From contig NZ_CP017704.1 in NCBI RefSeq assembly GCF_002243645.1, positions 4,420,001 through 4,484,000 of the forward strand: 64,000 nt of DNA. The letters run 5' to 3'. Position numbers and translations under genes: made by a program. This document shows, piece by piece, positions 39,222 to 48,340 of this stretch (the first letter of the stretch is position 1; each line of letters begins with the position of its first letter). The notes beneath the pieces are model-generated. The model made no database searches, was not told the origin of the DNA, and was given only the letters and a program-made list of their open reading frames with translations. The DNA is from Peribacillus simplex NBRC 15720 = DSM 1321 (GTDB lineage Bacteria > Bacillota > Bacilli > Bacillales > DSM-1321).

Positions 39222-39689
39222 ATGGAAAAAGATCAATACTCCAGTATTGACGATGAAATGCAATTGGCGAAAGAGGGCAGTGAACCAACCGTTGTGGATG
39301 ATCAGCTTCATGAGCGGTATTATAATGAAGATACACCTGAAGATGACAGACGATATGAAAGCCGAGGGACCATAAACAATATGGATAACCGGTATAAGGA
39401 AGAAACGTCTGCCGAAATTTCAACACCGCCTCAGCTAATCAGATCTTATAAGGATGAGCCTGCAGAGGCTGATGGTTCCGGGGATGTGGCATCAAGAGGG
39501 AAAGCGATTGGTGTCATAGCTTTGATCATCTCCATTTTATCTTTATTCATGATGCCTTTCATTTTAGGGATTGTGGGTATCATTGTAGGGATAGTGGCCA
39601 GAAGCCGGGGATCGAATTTGGGTACTTGGGCCATCGGCATTGGTGCAGTCTCCATCATCGTTGGCATATTCATCCTGCCGTTCTTTTAA
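39222..39689 (+). CDS. yqfX: DUF4190 membrane protein (YqfX-like)
   Basis: The 155-residue protein has an acidic, probably disordered N-terminal half (SSIDDEMQLAKEGSEP..DTPEDDRRYESR). A C-terminal DUF4190-like membrane hairpin follows (GVIALIISILSLFMM and IGIGAVSIIVGIFILPFF, joined by GIVARSRGSNLG). In B. subtilis YqfX sits between zur/yqfW and ispG, as here. ATG 39222 follows GAGGGA. The function is unknown. Confidence 0.82.
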   Translation: MEKDQYSSIDDEMQLAKEGSEPTVVDDQLHERYYNEDTPEDDRRYESRGTINNMDNRYKEETSAEISTPPQLIRSYKDEPAEADGSGDVASRGKAIGVIALIISILSLFMMPFILGIVGIIVGIVARSRGSNLGTWAIGIGAVSIIVGIFILPFF

Positions 39690-39697
39690 GCAGCATT

Positions 39698-39741
39698 AAA
39701 CCCTTTGATGTCATTTTTCAAAATGCATCAAAGGGTTTTTC
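39698..39741 (+). terminator. Intrinsic terminator after yqfX
   Basis: A 13-bp perfect stem (AAACCCTTTGATG / CATCAAAGGGTTT) with a 15-base loop is followed by TTC. Confidence 0.8.
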
Positions 39742-39754
39742 AAATGATATAAAA

Positions 39755-39791
39755 CAAAAAATCCCGATAATGAAAATTCGGGATTTTTTGT
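39755..39791 (-). terminator. Intrinsic terminator after ispG
   Basis: A stem of about 13 bp (CAAAAAATCCCGA-type arm with TCGGGATTTTTTG) has a loop of about 10 bases. It lies immediately past the ispG stop and is symmetric enough to work in both directions. Confidence 0.85.
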
Positions 39792-39792
39792 T

Positions 39793-40914
39793 TTATTTAT
39801 TTAGTAAAGCTGCAGCAGCAGCTTCCGCTCTTTGTTTTTCATAGTACTCTTCAGCGATTTTGTCAATTTCCTTTTTCAGTTCCTCGACCATTGTCTCTTC
39901 AGGCACTTTACGTACGATTTGACCTTTTCTAAACAGTAATCCTTCACCACGGGCACCGGCTATGCCGATATCAGCCTCACGGGCTTCTCCAGGGCCGTTT
40001 ACCGCACAACCAAGCACAGATACCTTGATTGGTGCTTTAACTGTCTGGATGTACTCTTCAACCTCGTTGGCGATGGAAATCAAATCAATCTCGATTCGAC
40101 CGCAAGTAGGGCAGGAAATTAAAGTGGCCATATTAGAAGCAAGGCCAAATACTTTTAGAAGTTCCCTTGCCACCTTCACTTCTTCGACAGGATCGGCACT
40201 TAAGGAAACACGCATCGTGCTTCCGATACCCTGACTTAAGATGGCACCTAGTCCGGCAGCGCTTTTTACGGTCCCGGAGAACAGTGTACCTGATTCAGTT
40301 ATCCCAAGATGTAAAGGATAATCGAATGCTTTTGAAGCTTTTTCATATGCTTCGATGGCTAAATTCACATCGGAAGCTTTCATGGAAACGATAATGTCAT
40401 GAAAATCGAGATCTTCCAGGATCTTGATATGGTGTAAAGCACTTTCCACCATTCCATCAGCAGTCGGGAAGCCATATTTCTCGATGATTTTCTTCTCGAG
40501 AGAACCAGCATTGACCCCGATGCGGATTGGGATTCCTTTAGCCTTCGCAGCTTTTACGACTGCTTCAACCTTTTCACGGCGTCCGATGTTACCAGGATTT
40601 ATCCTGATCTTATCCGCTCCGCCTTCAATTGCCTTCAGAGCAAGTTTATAATCGAAATGAATATCGACTACAAGAGGGATGTTTATCCGTTTTTTTATCT
40701 CAGAGATCGCGTCAGCTGCTCTTTCATCCGGACAGGCGACACGTACGATTTGACATCCCGCTTCTTCAAGACGAAGGATTTCTGCTACCGTTGCTTCAAC
40801 ATCATGTGTTTTTGTAGTTGTCATGCTTTGTACTATAACTTCATTATTGCCGCCAATCGTTAAGTTTCCGACTTTAATTGGCCGCGTCTTGGTGCGATGT
40901 ATGATTTCACTCAA
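39793..40914 (-). CDS. ispG: 4-hydroxy-3-methylbut-2-enyl diphosphate synthase IspG
   Basis: IspG converts MEcPP to HMBPP, the step before IspH, with a 4Fe-4S cluster. The 373-residue protein has the N-terminal TIM-barrel region ([19 protein letters not shown], then IRINPGNIG). The C-terminal cluster site is CPTCGR near residue 268 with [10 protein letters not shown] near residue 305. The start on the minus strand follows AAAGGAGAG. The region 40915-41118 upstream holds no gene I can support. Confidence 0.96.
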   Translation of the reverse strand: MSEIIHRTKTRPIKVGNLTIGGNNEVIVQSMTTTKTHDVEATVAEILRLEEAGCQIVRVACPDERAADAISEIKKRINIPLVVDIHFDYKLALKAIEGGADKIRINPGNIGRREKVEAVVKAAKAKGIPIRIGVNAGSLEKKIIEKYGFPTADGMVESALHHIKILEDLDFHDIIVSMKASDVNLAIEAYEKASKAFDYPLHLGITESGTLFSGTVKSAAGLGAILSQGIGSTMRVSLSADPVEEVKVARELLKVFGLASNMATLISCPTCGRIEIDLISIANEVEEYIQTVKAPIKVSVLGCAVNGPGEAREADIGIAGARGEGLLFRKGQIVRKVPEETMVEELKKEIDKIAEEYYEKQRAEAAAAALLNK

Positions 40915-41118
40915 GTGGAATTCTCTCCTTTAGGAAAAAATCAGTTTTGATTTTTAATTTGTTTCTCTGAAATATTGTATCAATGTACATACCGCTTGAC
41001 AAGGAAATAGGACGCATATTCTTTTTTCGATACGAATCATTTCCTATTTTTAGATATATCCAAGGCTTGGAAATCCCTCTTAATGGTTCTTGTGAAGGCG
41101 CAGAACCCCATTTGACAG

Positions 41119-41451
41119 TCATTTATAAACGGGAATCTTATATGTTTTGCCAATCTGCATATTTTCGGGATTCAATCCTTCATTCAAACTTTGAAAGTCA
41201 GAGATGATCGTTTCGATTGGCTGATTGGATCCGCCTTTTGCCGTTTCAACGATGGAGAGTAAGGTATCCCCGGGTTTCATGGTGATTTCTTTATAAGCGG
41301 CAGATGGTGCGGATGCAGGCTGGCTGGCCGGCACGGCCGGTTCGCCCGTAGAGGCCGGTGGATGGGAAGCCGGCAGGGTACCCGTAGTCAGATCAAAATA
41401 AATAATAAATAAAGTGAAACAGAATGAGATAAAAAGCAGTAGCCGTTTCAA
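41119..41451 (-). CDS. yqfZ: LysM-domain protein (YqfZ-like)
   Basis: The 110-residue protein has an N-terminal membrane helix or signal (MKRLLLFISFCFTLFIIYF) and an Ala/Pro/Ser-rich linker. A single LysM-type peptidoglycan-binding domain follows (MKPGDTLLSIVETAKGG ... LNPENMQIGKTYKIPVYK). In B. subtilis yqfZ is a sporulation-phase gene beside ispG. The TTG start at 41451 follows GGGAGGAT. A lone LysM domain with a membrane anchor suggests attachment to cortex or cell-wall peptidoglycan. Confidence 0.85.
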   Translation of the reverse strand: MKRLLLFISFCFTLFIIYFDLTTGTLPASHPPASTGEPAVPASQPASAPSAAYKEITMKPGDTLLSIVETAKGGSNQPIETIISDFQSLNEGLNPENMQIGKTYKIPVYK

Positions 41452-41564
41452 TTTTCCATCCTCCCAAGCTTGTCTTTAATTCATCTATACTTGGAGGGGG
41501 CAAAAAATATGCCTAAAAATGGGCGACTTTTCAAATGGAATGTGAGAGTGACCATTCAAATTTT

Positions 41565-41699
41565 TTATTTCAGTTGAGTAACATCCTTATTATTAGAATG
41601 AGTGCTAAGAAAGGAGCGAATTTCCTTTGGGGTCAGACCACTCTTTTTTGCCTCCATTACGAGTAACAACCACTGTACATCAATATGACTCTCCTTCAC
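41565..41699 (-). CDS. SinI-like anti-repressor micro-protein
   Basis: This 44-residue frame runs from GTG 41699 to TAA 41565. The start follows AAGAGGTGAT with four bases between, a strong ribosome-binding site. The core DVQWLLLVMEAKKSGLTPKE followed by IRSFLSTH matches the SinI domain pattern (D-x-x-W-x-x-L-M-x-E-A-K-x-x-G-x-x-x-E-E-I-R-x-F-L), the helical hairpin by which SinI sequesters the biofilm repressor SinR. There is no sinR next to it, so it is an orphan. It is the only gene between yqfZ and yqgB, and in the same direction. Confidence 0.75.
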   Translation of the reverse strand: MKESHIDVQWLLLVMEAKKSGLTPKEIRSFLSTHSNNKDVTQLK

Positions 41700-41837
41700 G
41701 TCTATCACCTCTTAAATACTATTTCAACCATAAGTATAGGAATAACTTGGTGAGTATTTTGTCGAATTAAGTAGATATAAAAAAATGATGACTATAGTCA
41801 TATGCGGGAAAAAGAATGGATTACCGATTTTAAGCAA

Positions 41838-41877
41838 GCAAAAAGATCCGGACAGGTGGGTCCGGATCTTTTTGCTT
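41838..41877. terminator. Bidirectional terminator downstream of yqgB
   Basis: A 15-bp perfect stem (GCAAAAAGATCCGGA / TCCGGATCTTTTTGC) with an 8-base loop lies just past the minus-strand stop at 41884. The gap 41700-41837 holds no other gene and should contain the promoter of the SinI-like gene. Confidence 0.88.
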
Positions 41878-41883
41878 TTAGGG

Positions 41884-42663
41884 TCAATTTTCAATTTTAT
41901 CGGCTGATGTTTCTTTAATGGATAAATATAACATCATCAATGTAACAAACCAGCTAATGATTGAAGCGAATGGTACAATAGCTTGAAAAGCATCCATGAT
42001 GGTGAAGAATATGGTGGCAAGCGTAATGCTGTAAGCAGCAATTCTCCATAGATGCCTATAGGAAAGAGAACGGCCAAGAGCATTTTTGAAAAGAAGGCCG
42101 AAAGCGGCAAGGATTGTCACTTTAATGAAGATACCGCTAGCGGTAAACAGGTATAATATAAGTAGAAGCAATGGAAGGATGATCGGCAGCACAGATTCAA
42201 CTGAATCAAGCCAAGCGGATATTTCCTGATTATCTCCCTCCAGAACGGAATATGGAGAGGATTGTACGTTGCCTCCGGATACGAAAACCAGATCAGACTT
42301 TAAAAGCGCGACAGCCTCATCAGCTTTTGTAGCTACTTCTTCCGGGGTCAAGGTCCCCGTACCATCTACAAAAATTTGATATCCGTTTTTATTCAGGCTA
42401 AATGGCTCATCTTTTTCAGTCGTCAACGTGCCATTTTTGATTTCAAATGCCGGTAAGTCCTCAGATACTGTTTCGTGCATGGCATCTATCCCGTGAACTA
42501 TCATTGTACCGAAATAAAAAGCTGAAGGGAGAAAGGCGATGAGACTTATAAAGAATACGAATAAAATCGTTTTCCCGATACCTTGGTTTTGAAAGGAAGC
42601 GATATCTTTAGGAGAATATAAGCTTACCCACAGTTGTTTGAATATGTTCAATGTTTTCAGCAC
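41884..42663 (-). CDS. yqgB: DUF1189 membrane protein (YqgB-like)
   Basis: The 259-residue membrane protein has an N-terminal helix (ILFVFFISLIAFLPSAFYFG near residue 32), a periplasm-facing acidic domain (about 55-150) and four C-terminal helices (about 155-250). The start NIFKQLWVSLYSPKDIASFQNQGIGKT is typical of DUF1189. The B. subtilis homologue YqgB sits at the same place beside yqgC and sodA. Its function is unknown. Confidence 0.85.
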   Translation of the reverse strand: MLKTLNIFKQLWVSLYSPKDIASFQNQGIGKTILFVFFISLIAFLPSAFYFGTMIVHGIDAMHETVSEDLPAFEIKNGTLTTEKDEPFSLNKNGYQIFVDGTGTLTPEEVATKADEAVALLKSDLVFVSGGNVQSSPYSVLEGDNQEISAWLDSVESVLPIILPLLLLILYLFTASGIFIKVTILAAFGLLFKNALGRSLSYRHLWRIAAYSITLATIFFTIMDAFQAIVPFASIISWFVTLMMLYLSIKETSADKIEN

Positions 42664-42814
42664 CTAACTATATAAGATTCCTAACCAATTTTAACTATAT
42701 GGGAAAAATAAAACAACCTGTATTCTGCTTCATTGGTTTCAACCATCAGTAAAGAGGCAATTATGGAGAGATAAAGGCAAATTATAAATGAAATGAGAAA
42801 GGGGCGTTTTAGTT

Positions 42815-43300
42815 ATGGATACACTATTTTGGATAATAATTATCCTCATGTTCATAATGGGCTTTGTCGGTCTGATTTTTCCGATCATACCAAGTGTTTT
42901 ATTCATTTTCGGCGGAATATTGTTATATGGACTATTTTATTCATTTGAACCATTTGGTTGGTTTTTCTGGACGGTCCAAATTTTATTCGTCATCCTTTTA
43001 TTCGCAGCTGATTATATTGCGAACATGGTCGGGGTCAAAAAATATGGCGGCACGAAAGCGGGAATTTGGGGCAGTACGATTGGGCTTCTGGTCGGGCCAT
43101 TCGTGATTCCCTTCGTCGGAATACTAATAGGTCCATTCATCGGGGCATTCCTGGCAGAGATCCTAGTACATAAAAAAGACCCGGTCACTGCTTCCAAAAT
43201 CGGCCTTGGTTCCGTTGTAGGCTTTATAAGCAGCGTAATCACAAAAGGCATCATTCAACTTCTGATGATTGGATATTTTATATTCGTGGTATTCTCATAG
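42815..43300 (+). CDS. yqgC: DUF456 membrane protein (YqgC-like)
   Basis: The 161-residue membrane protein has the DUF456 pattern. Glycine-rich helices are FIMGFVGLIFPIIPSVLFIFGG and IWGSTIGLLVGPFVIPFVGILIGPFIGAFLAE, with ANMVGVKKYGGTKAG between them and a final helix. The Gly-zipper-like GPFIGAFLAE is conserved. ATG 42815 follows AAAGGGG. sodA lies 143 bases downstream with its own ribosome-binding site. The function is unknown. Confidence 0.88.
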   Translation: MDTLFWIIIILMFIMGFVGLIFPIIPSVLFIFGGILLYGLFYSFEPFGWFFWTVQILFVILLFAADYIANMVGVKKYGGTKAGIWGSTIGLLVGPFVIPFVGILIGPFIGAFLAEILVHKKDPVTASKIGLGSVVGFISSVITKGIIQLLMIGYFIFVVFS

Positions 43301-43443
43301 GAAATATAATCGAAAAATGAAAAATTGAGGCATAAGGTTTGAAACGGTTACAAAAATTTGATACTCTATTGCTAGCGAGCTTTAGGTATCTTTCGAGAAC
43401 TGAAGCCCTCAAAAAAACAGCTTACATAGGGAGGAATTTTATT

Positions 43444-44052
43444 ATGGCTTTTGAACTTCCACAATTACCGTATGCATATGATGCATTAGAACCACACATC
43501 GACAAAGAAACAATGAACATTCACCACACTAAACATCACAACACATATGTGACAAACCTGAACAATGCGCTAGAAGGCAACCAAGAACTTCTAAGCAAAA
43601 GCGTTGAAGAAATCGTCGCTAACCTTGACGCAGTACCTGAAGCTGTTCGTACAGCTGTACGCAACAATGGTGGCGGACATGCTAACCACACTTTATTCTG
43701 GGAAATCCTTTCACCTAACGGCGGCGGACAACCAACTGGTGAATTAGCGGATGCTATCACTTCAAAATTCGGAAGCTTTGACAGCTTTAAAGAAGAGTTC
43801 GCTAAAGCGGCTACTACTCGTTTTGGATCTGGCTGGGCTTGGCTTGCAGTCAACAATGGTGAGTTGGAAGTAACAAGTACACCGAACCAAGACAATCCAT
43901 TATCAGAAGGTAAAACACCGCTTCTTGGATTGGACGTTTGGGAGCATGCTTACTACCTAAACTACCAAAACCGTCGTCCTGAATACATCAATTCTTTCTG
44001 GAATGTTGTAAACTGGGATGAAGTTGCAAAACGTTACAGCGCTGCTAAATAA
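43444..44052 (+). CDS. sodA: Manganese superoxide dismutase
   Basis: SodA converts superoxide to oxygen and hydrogen peroxide. The 202-residue protein has the start [18 protein letters not shown], and [10 protein letters not shown] carries the first metal histidine near residue 27. [13 protein letters not shown] follows, with the C-terminal metal site [21 protein letters not shown] (Asp and His). The Gly-Gly pair before the FW motif favours manganese over iron. ATG 43444 follows AGGGAGG, and the codon choice looks strongly biased, as expected for an abundant protein. Confidence 0.97.
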   Translation: MAFELPQLPYAYDALEPHIDKETMNIHHTKHHNTYVTNLNNALEGNQELLSKSVEEIVANLDAVPEAVRTAVRNNGGGHANHTLFWEILSPNGGGQPTGELADAITSKFGSFDSFKEEFAKAATTRFGSGWAWLAVNNGELEVTSTPNQDNPLSEGKTPLLGLDVWEHAYYLNYQNRRPEYINSFWNVVNWDEVAKRYSAAK

Positions 44053-44069
44053 TTTGTAATTAGTTAACA

Positions 44070-44110
44070 AAAGACGGGAATCCTCTTTTCAGGGGAGCCC
44101 GTCTTTTTTT
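44070..44110 (+). terminator. Intrinsic terminator after sodA
   Basis: An outer stem AAAGACGGG / CCCGTCTTT with an inner TCCTC / GGGGA element is followed by T7. Confidence 0.88.
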
Positions 44111-44132
44111 GTTTCTTTTATATGGCTTTTAT

Positions 44133-44486
44133 GAAACCAGTATAAGTGCAACTACTTCTCTGTCTTCGCCAGTCGAAGAGTTTTCTTTACACTGATCTTG
44201 ATTTAAAAGGAAAACTCTTAAGGAAACCAGTGTAAGTGCAACTACTTCTCTGTCTTCGCCATTCTGTCTCGCCAGTCAAAGAGTTTTCTTTATACTGTTC
44301 TTGATGTAAAAGGAAGAGCTTTAAGGAAACCAGTGTAAGTGCAACTACTTCTCTGTCTTCGCCATTCTGTCTCGCCAGTCGAAGAGTTTTCTTTACACTG
44401 ATTTTGATATAAAAGGAAAGCTCTTAAGGAAACCAGTGTAAGTGCAACTACTTCTCTGTCTTCGCCAGTCGAAGAGTTTTCTTTAC
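44133..44486 (+). repeat. Four-copy tandem repeat of about 90-103 bp
   Basis: Units begin at 44133, 44223, 44326 and 44429, each starting GAAACCAGTRTAAGTGCAAC. Units two and three carry an extra 13-base block (ATTCTGTCTCGCC) lacking in units one and four. Within each unit CAGTGTAA pairs with TTTACACTG, and CTTCG with CGAAG, giving a nested hairpin. The last unit is cut off at about 44486. Open frames across it are repeat translations and not genes. Confidence 0.9.
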
Positions 44487-44552
44487 CTTTTTTCACATAA
44501 ATTCTTTTGTTTTTTCAAACACTAGAGTGGAATTTAAAGGAGAGTTAAAACA

Positions 44553-45773
44553 ATGGGTATTTTAGAGAGATGGTTGGGTGAAGCGGGAGGGAAGAAGGAT
44601 CTGCACCTCCTTTTGTTTATTGGCGGGCTGTACAGCCTAAGTATTGCTTTATCCAATACATTCGTTAATGTGTACTTGTGGAAACAATCCGGTCAAATTG
44701 TTGATATTGCCGTATATAATCTAACCGTGGTGCTTTTTCAACCGCTTACTTTTGTCTTTGCTGGCAGGCTGGCGAAAAAGGTTGATCGAATCATTGTTTT
44801 GCGTCTGGGTGTTATCTTTTTGGCCCTATTTTATTTATCAGTCCTATTGGTCGGCACACGGGCAACGGATTTCCTTTGGTTGCTTGGAGGACTGTTAGGA
44901 ATCGGTTATGGGTTTTATTGGCTTGCCTATAATGTATTGACTTTTGAGATAACTGAACCGGAAACAAGGGATTTCTTCAATGGTTTCTTAGGGATTTTAT
45001 CATCACTTGGGGGAATGGTCGGTCCGATTCTTTCAGGGTTCATCATTTCGAGGCTTGAAAAATTCACGGGATATTCCATTGTATTCGGATTGTCTTTGCT
45101 ATTGTTTTCCGTTGCGGTGTTTCTTAGCTTTTCGTTAAAAAGACGTCCAGCGCATGGCAGATACTGTTTCCTTCGGATATTGCAGGAACGGAAAAATAAT
45201 CGGAATTGGCTCTTGATCACTCGTGCTCACTTTTTTCAAGGGATACGAGAGGGCACATTCATGTTCATCATTTCGATTATCGTTTTCATTCAGACGGATA
45301 GTGAACTTGCCTTAGGGAGCTATGGTCTGTTAAATTCGGCCATATCATTCGTTGCGTATTTTTTTGCTTCACGATATATAAAACAGCCGATGCGAAAAAA
45401 AGCGATTCTTATTGGAGGAATCCTGTTGTATGCAGGGGTCTTATTGATTGCATTTGATATCACATTCGGGAAGCTTCTCATTTATGGGGCAATCGTCGCT
45501 ACCGCTTATCCTATTCTTTTGGTCCCTTATATATCATTGACTTATGACATTATAGGCCGCGCTTGGAAAGCAGCGGAAATGAGGATTGAATATATCGTTG
45601 TCCGGGAACTGTTCGTTCATATTGGAAGGATTGTATCCATATCAGGATTCATACTTTCCGTCATGTTTTTCGACCTAAAGCAATTACTGCCGATTTATCT
45701 GTTAATCGTCGGTGCAGGGCATACCGTGATATATTGGTTTGTACGGAAAATCGATATCATTGACCAAGATTGA
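44553..45773 (+). CDS. yqgE: MFS transporter (YqgE-like)
   Basis: The 406-residue major facilitator protein has about twelve hydrophobic helices. The characteristic cytoplasmic loop between helices two and three is FVFAGRLAKKVDR. An acidic/basic loop lies after helix six (SLKRRPAHGRYCFLRILQERKNN). The substrate is unknown. It occupies the yqgE place between sodA and pbpA in the B. subtilis order. The ribosome-binding site AAAGGAGAG precedes ATG 44553. A terminator follows directly. Confidence 0.88.
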   Translation: MGILERWLGEAGGKKDLHLLLFIGGLYSLSIALSNTFVNVYLWKQSGQIVDIAVYNLTVVLFQPLTFVFAGRLAKKVDRIIVLRLGVIFLALFYLSVLLVGTRATDFLWLLGGLLGIGYGFYWLAYNVLTFEITEPETRDFFNGFLGILSSLGGMVGPILSGFIISRLEKFTGYSIVFGLSLLLFSVAVFLSFSLKRRPAHGRYCFLRILQERKNNRNWLLITRAHFFQGIREGTFMFIISIIVFIQTDSELALGSYGLLNSAISFVAYFFASRYIKQPMRKKAILIGGILLYAGVLLIAFDITFGKLLIYGAIVATAYPILLVPYISLTYDIIGRAWKAAEMRIEYIVVRELFVHIGRIVSISGFILSVMFFDLKQLLPIYLLIVGAGHTVIYWFVRKIDIIDQD

Positions 45774-45800
45774 AAAGAGGCCTTGGAGGCCTCTTTTCAA
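45770..45800 (+). terminator. Intrinsic terminator after the MFS gene
   Basis: A perfect inverted repeat (TTGAAAAGAGGCC / GGCCTCTTTTCAA) overlaps the stop codon. Confidence 0.8.
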
Positions 45801-45806
45801 TATACA

Positions 45807-45848
45807 TGACTTACGGTTTTAGGATTTATGAGCCGTAAGTCACTTTTT
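45807..45848 (+). terminator. Second hairpin between the MFS gene and pbpA
   Basis: A 10-bp stem TGACTTACGG (45807) / CCGTAAGTCA (45833) with a 16-base loop is followed by CTTTTTAT. It is either a back-up terminator or part of a leader. Confidence 0.55.
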
Positions 45849-45953
45849 ATGTTAAGTTCGTTAGATGTTTAATATTTCTAGAACACTAAGGTAGAAAAAA
45901 ATATAAATGTTCTATAGAATAGTATAGGACTATTATGACTATGTAAAAAGGAT

Positions 45954-48134
45954 GTGTGGCTTAGTGTGAATAAAAAGAAAAAGAAAAAGACGCATGTGCC
46001 TTTCAGATTGAATATTCTTTTCTTTTTAGTGTTTGTTTTGTTTTCCGCTTTAATTTTACGCTTGGGTGTTGTTCAGATTGTTTATGGTGATGATTACCGG
46101 CGTGAGATTGAAAGAACAGAGGAAGTGACCGTGAATAATTCGGTGCCCCGTGGGAAAATGTATGACCGTAATTTAAAACTGATGGTCGATAACCAACCAC
46201 TGGATGCAATTACATATACACGAAAGCAAGGTACGAAACAAACAGAAATGGTGGAGACGGCTGAGAAACTCGCGAAGTTGATCGATAAAGAAACAAATAA
46301 AGTGACTGAGCGCGATAAAAAGGATTTTTGGATTTTAAATAATCCAAAGTTGGCCGAGAAAAAGATTACGGATAAAGAGCGGAAAAAAGTGGAAGAGGGC
46401 GAGATGGAAGAAAGTGATTTGTATAAGCTTCAGCTTGATCGGATTACTTTAGACGAAATGAAGCTTTCGGAAAAAGATCTGGAAGTCCTTGCTATATATA
46501 GGGAATTTGCAAGCGGATATGCCCTTACCCCGCAAATTGTGAAAAACAAGAAAGTAACAAAAGAAGAATTCGCCAAAGTGAGTGAAAACCTTGATTCGCT
46601 TCCTGGGGTCGATATATCAACAGATTGGGATCGTTTTTATACATATAATAAAACACTTAAATCTGTATTAGGTAAAGTTTCTTCATCTGAAGAGGGGTTG
46701 CCTAGTGAAAGCCTGAACTACTACCTTGCACGTGATTACAGCCGGAATGACCGTGTAGGTAAGAGTTATATTGAGGCGCAATATGAGGATATCCTCCAAG
46801 GGCAGAAAGCGAAAGTAAGGAATGTGACCGATAAATCAGGAAATGTTGTCGATTCCGAAGTGATTACTGAAGGTTCGCGAGGAAAAGATCTTATATTGAC
46901 AGTTGATATGGATTTACAGCTTGCAACAGAGGAAATCATTGAAAAGCAATTGATTGCCAAGAAAAAAATGGGTAACACCAAATTCTTGGACAGGGCCTTT
47001 GTCGTCATGATGGATCCCGATACAGGGGAAGTATTAACGATGGCTGGGAAGAAATATGAGAAGGACCCAAAAACGGGGAAATCCTCGATTGAGGACTTCG
47101 CATTAGGAAATATCACGACTTCCTATACAATGGGCTCCTCAGTAAAAGGCGCAACTGTTTTGACTGGTTATCAGCAAGGAGCCATTCAGCCAGGTACATA
47201 CTTTTATGATACGAAGCTGAAGATTAAGGGTACAAAGGAAAAAGGCTCATATAGTAACTTCGGGAACATTAATGATTTGACCGCATTGAAAGTATCCTCG
47301 AACGTTTATATGTTCAGAACGGCAATTAATATTGCAGGTGCAAAATATGTTCCGAACGAACCATTAAATATAAGTTCAAGCGCCTTTTCAACCATGCGTA
47401 ATTCATTTGCCCAGTTTGGCTTGGGTGTCCGAACGGGGATCGACCTCCCGAATGAAATGAGTGGATTCAAAGGTTCGGAAACGTCACCAGGTAAGCTACT
47501 TGACCTCGCTATCGGACAGTACGATACGTACACACCGATGCAGCTTGTGCAGTATGTTTCAGCCATTGCAAATGGCGGTAACCGCATGAAGCCGCATATG
47601 GTTAAGGAAATCCGTGATCCTGTTGATAATAATGAGGAATTGGGTCCTGTTGCGGAAGACGTTTCACCAACTGTCCTTAATCGTCTTGAGATGAAGGAAG
47701 AATGGATAGAACGTGTGCAGAGCGGTTTCGAGAAAGTTTCGATGGAACAAGGCGGAACAGCTTATACTTACTTTGGGAATAAGTCATATACGGTAGCGGC
47801 TAAAACCGGAACGGCGCAAGCGTTCTATGATGGTCCGAACCGAGCGGATTATAGCGAACCTCAAGATACGATGAATATCACGTTGGTCGGCTATGCCCCT
47901 GCTAAAAATCCGGAAGTTGCTTTTGCTGTTGTTGTCCCGTGGGCTTATCAAGGACATTCGGGCCACAGCATGAGTAAAGAGATAGGTGAAGAAATTATGG
48001 ATACTTATTTCGAACTGAAAAAAGAACGGGCTAAGAAGGAAAATACCGAAACCTCGACTGATTTGAAAGTGGAGAATGGTAAAGACGTTCAAAAGGACCA
48101 GGCTGAAGTTAGGGAAAGTCAAGAAAATGAATAA
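45954..48134 (+). CDS. pbpA: Class B penicillin-binding protein PbpA (PBP2a type)
   Basis: PbpA is a transpeptidase for side-wall peptidoglycan synthesis. Up to 726 residues: a basic cytoplasmic start (KKKKKKTHVPFRLN), one membrane helix (about 20-42), a pedestal/dimerisation domain with RGKMYDRN and a charged insert, and a C-terminal transpeptidase domain. The active-site triad is visible: SSVK (nucleophile serine) near residue 397, SSN near 445 and KTGTAQ near 620. The start is GTG 45954 or GTG 45966; AAAGGAT lies only two bases from the first and twelve from the second, so this is open. The C-terminal tail is highly charged. Confidence 0.94.
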   Translation: MWLSVNKKKKKKTHVPFRLNILFFLVFVLFSALILRLGVVQIVYGDDYRREIERTEEVTVNNSVPRGKMYDRNLKLMVDNQPLDAITYTRKQGTKQTEMVETAEKLAKLIDKETNKVTERDKKDFWILNNPKLAEKKITDKERKKVEEGEMEESDLYKLQLDRITLDEMKLSEKDLEVLAIYREFASGYALTPQIVKNKKVTKEEFAKVSENLDSLPGVDISTDWDRFYTYNKTLKSVLGKVSSSEEGLPSESLNYYLARDYSRNDRVGKSYIEAQYEDILQGQKAKVRNVTDKSGNVVDSEVITEGSRGKDLILTVDMDLQLATEEIIEKQLIAKKKMGNTKFLDRAFVVMMDPDTGEVLTMAGKKYEKDPKTGKSSIEDFALGNITTSYTMGSSVKGATVLTGYQQGAIQPGTYFYDTKLKIKGTKEKGSYSNFGNINDLTALKVSSNVYMFRTAINIAGAKYVPNEPLNISSSAFSTMRNSFAQFGLGVRTGIDLPNEMSGFKGSETSPGKLLDLAIGQYDTYTPMQLVQYVSAIANGGNRMKPHMVKEIRDPVDNNEELGPVAEDVSPTVLNRLEMKEEWIERVQSGFEKVSMEQGGTAYTYFGNKSYTVAAKTGTAQAFYDGPNRADYSEPQDTMNITLVGYAPAKNPEVAFAVVVPWAYQGHSGHSMSKEIGEEIMDTYFELKKERAKKENTETSTDLKVENGKDVQKDQAEVRESQENE

Positions 48135-48140
48135 AAGGTT

Positions 48141-48180
48141 AAAACACGTTTTTGGGTAAAACCGAAAACGTGTTTTTTTT
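48141..48180 (+). terminator. Intrinsic terminator after pbpA
   Basis: The stem AAAACACGTTTT / AAAACGTGTTTT has a loop of about 13 bases and a T8 run. Confidence 0.85.
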
Positions 48181-48216
48181 GCATTTTAAGAACGAGATCA
48201 GTACAGTTTTTTCGTC

Positions 48217-48276
48217 TTTACAAATAAATCACAATTATTTACTGAATATTTACAAACGCTTTAAACGGAATTTACA
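48217..48276 (+). promoter_or_regulatory. PhoP binding region (Pho box) upstream of pstS
   Basis: Hexamers TTTACT (48238), TTTACA (48249), TTTAAA (48260) and TTTACA (48271) are spaced exactly 11 bases apart. A further TTTACA lies at 48217. This matches the PhoP consensus TT(A/T/C)ACA repeated with 5-base gaps, so the operon should be induced by phosphate starvation through PhoPR. Confidence 0.87.
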
Positions 48277-48340
48277 GTCTGAACGTATGATGTGAGAGTA
48301 GGACAAAATAATCATATAAAATTCTTAGGGGGATTTACAA

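Noticed and set aside
41470..41520. SigE-like promoter before yqfZ (GCATATT on the minus strand)
   Set aside because: The -35-like box is good, but the -10 candidate matches poorly and sits about 16 bases away, beyond the usual 13-15.
44133..44496. CRISPR-like array or small gene in the repeats after sodA
   Set aside because: The units are about 100 bases with no unique spacers between short repeats, and no cas gene is present. The minus-strand open frame only translates the repeat.
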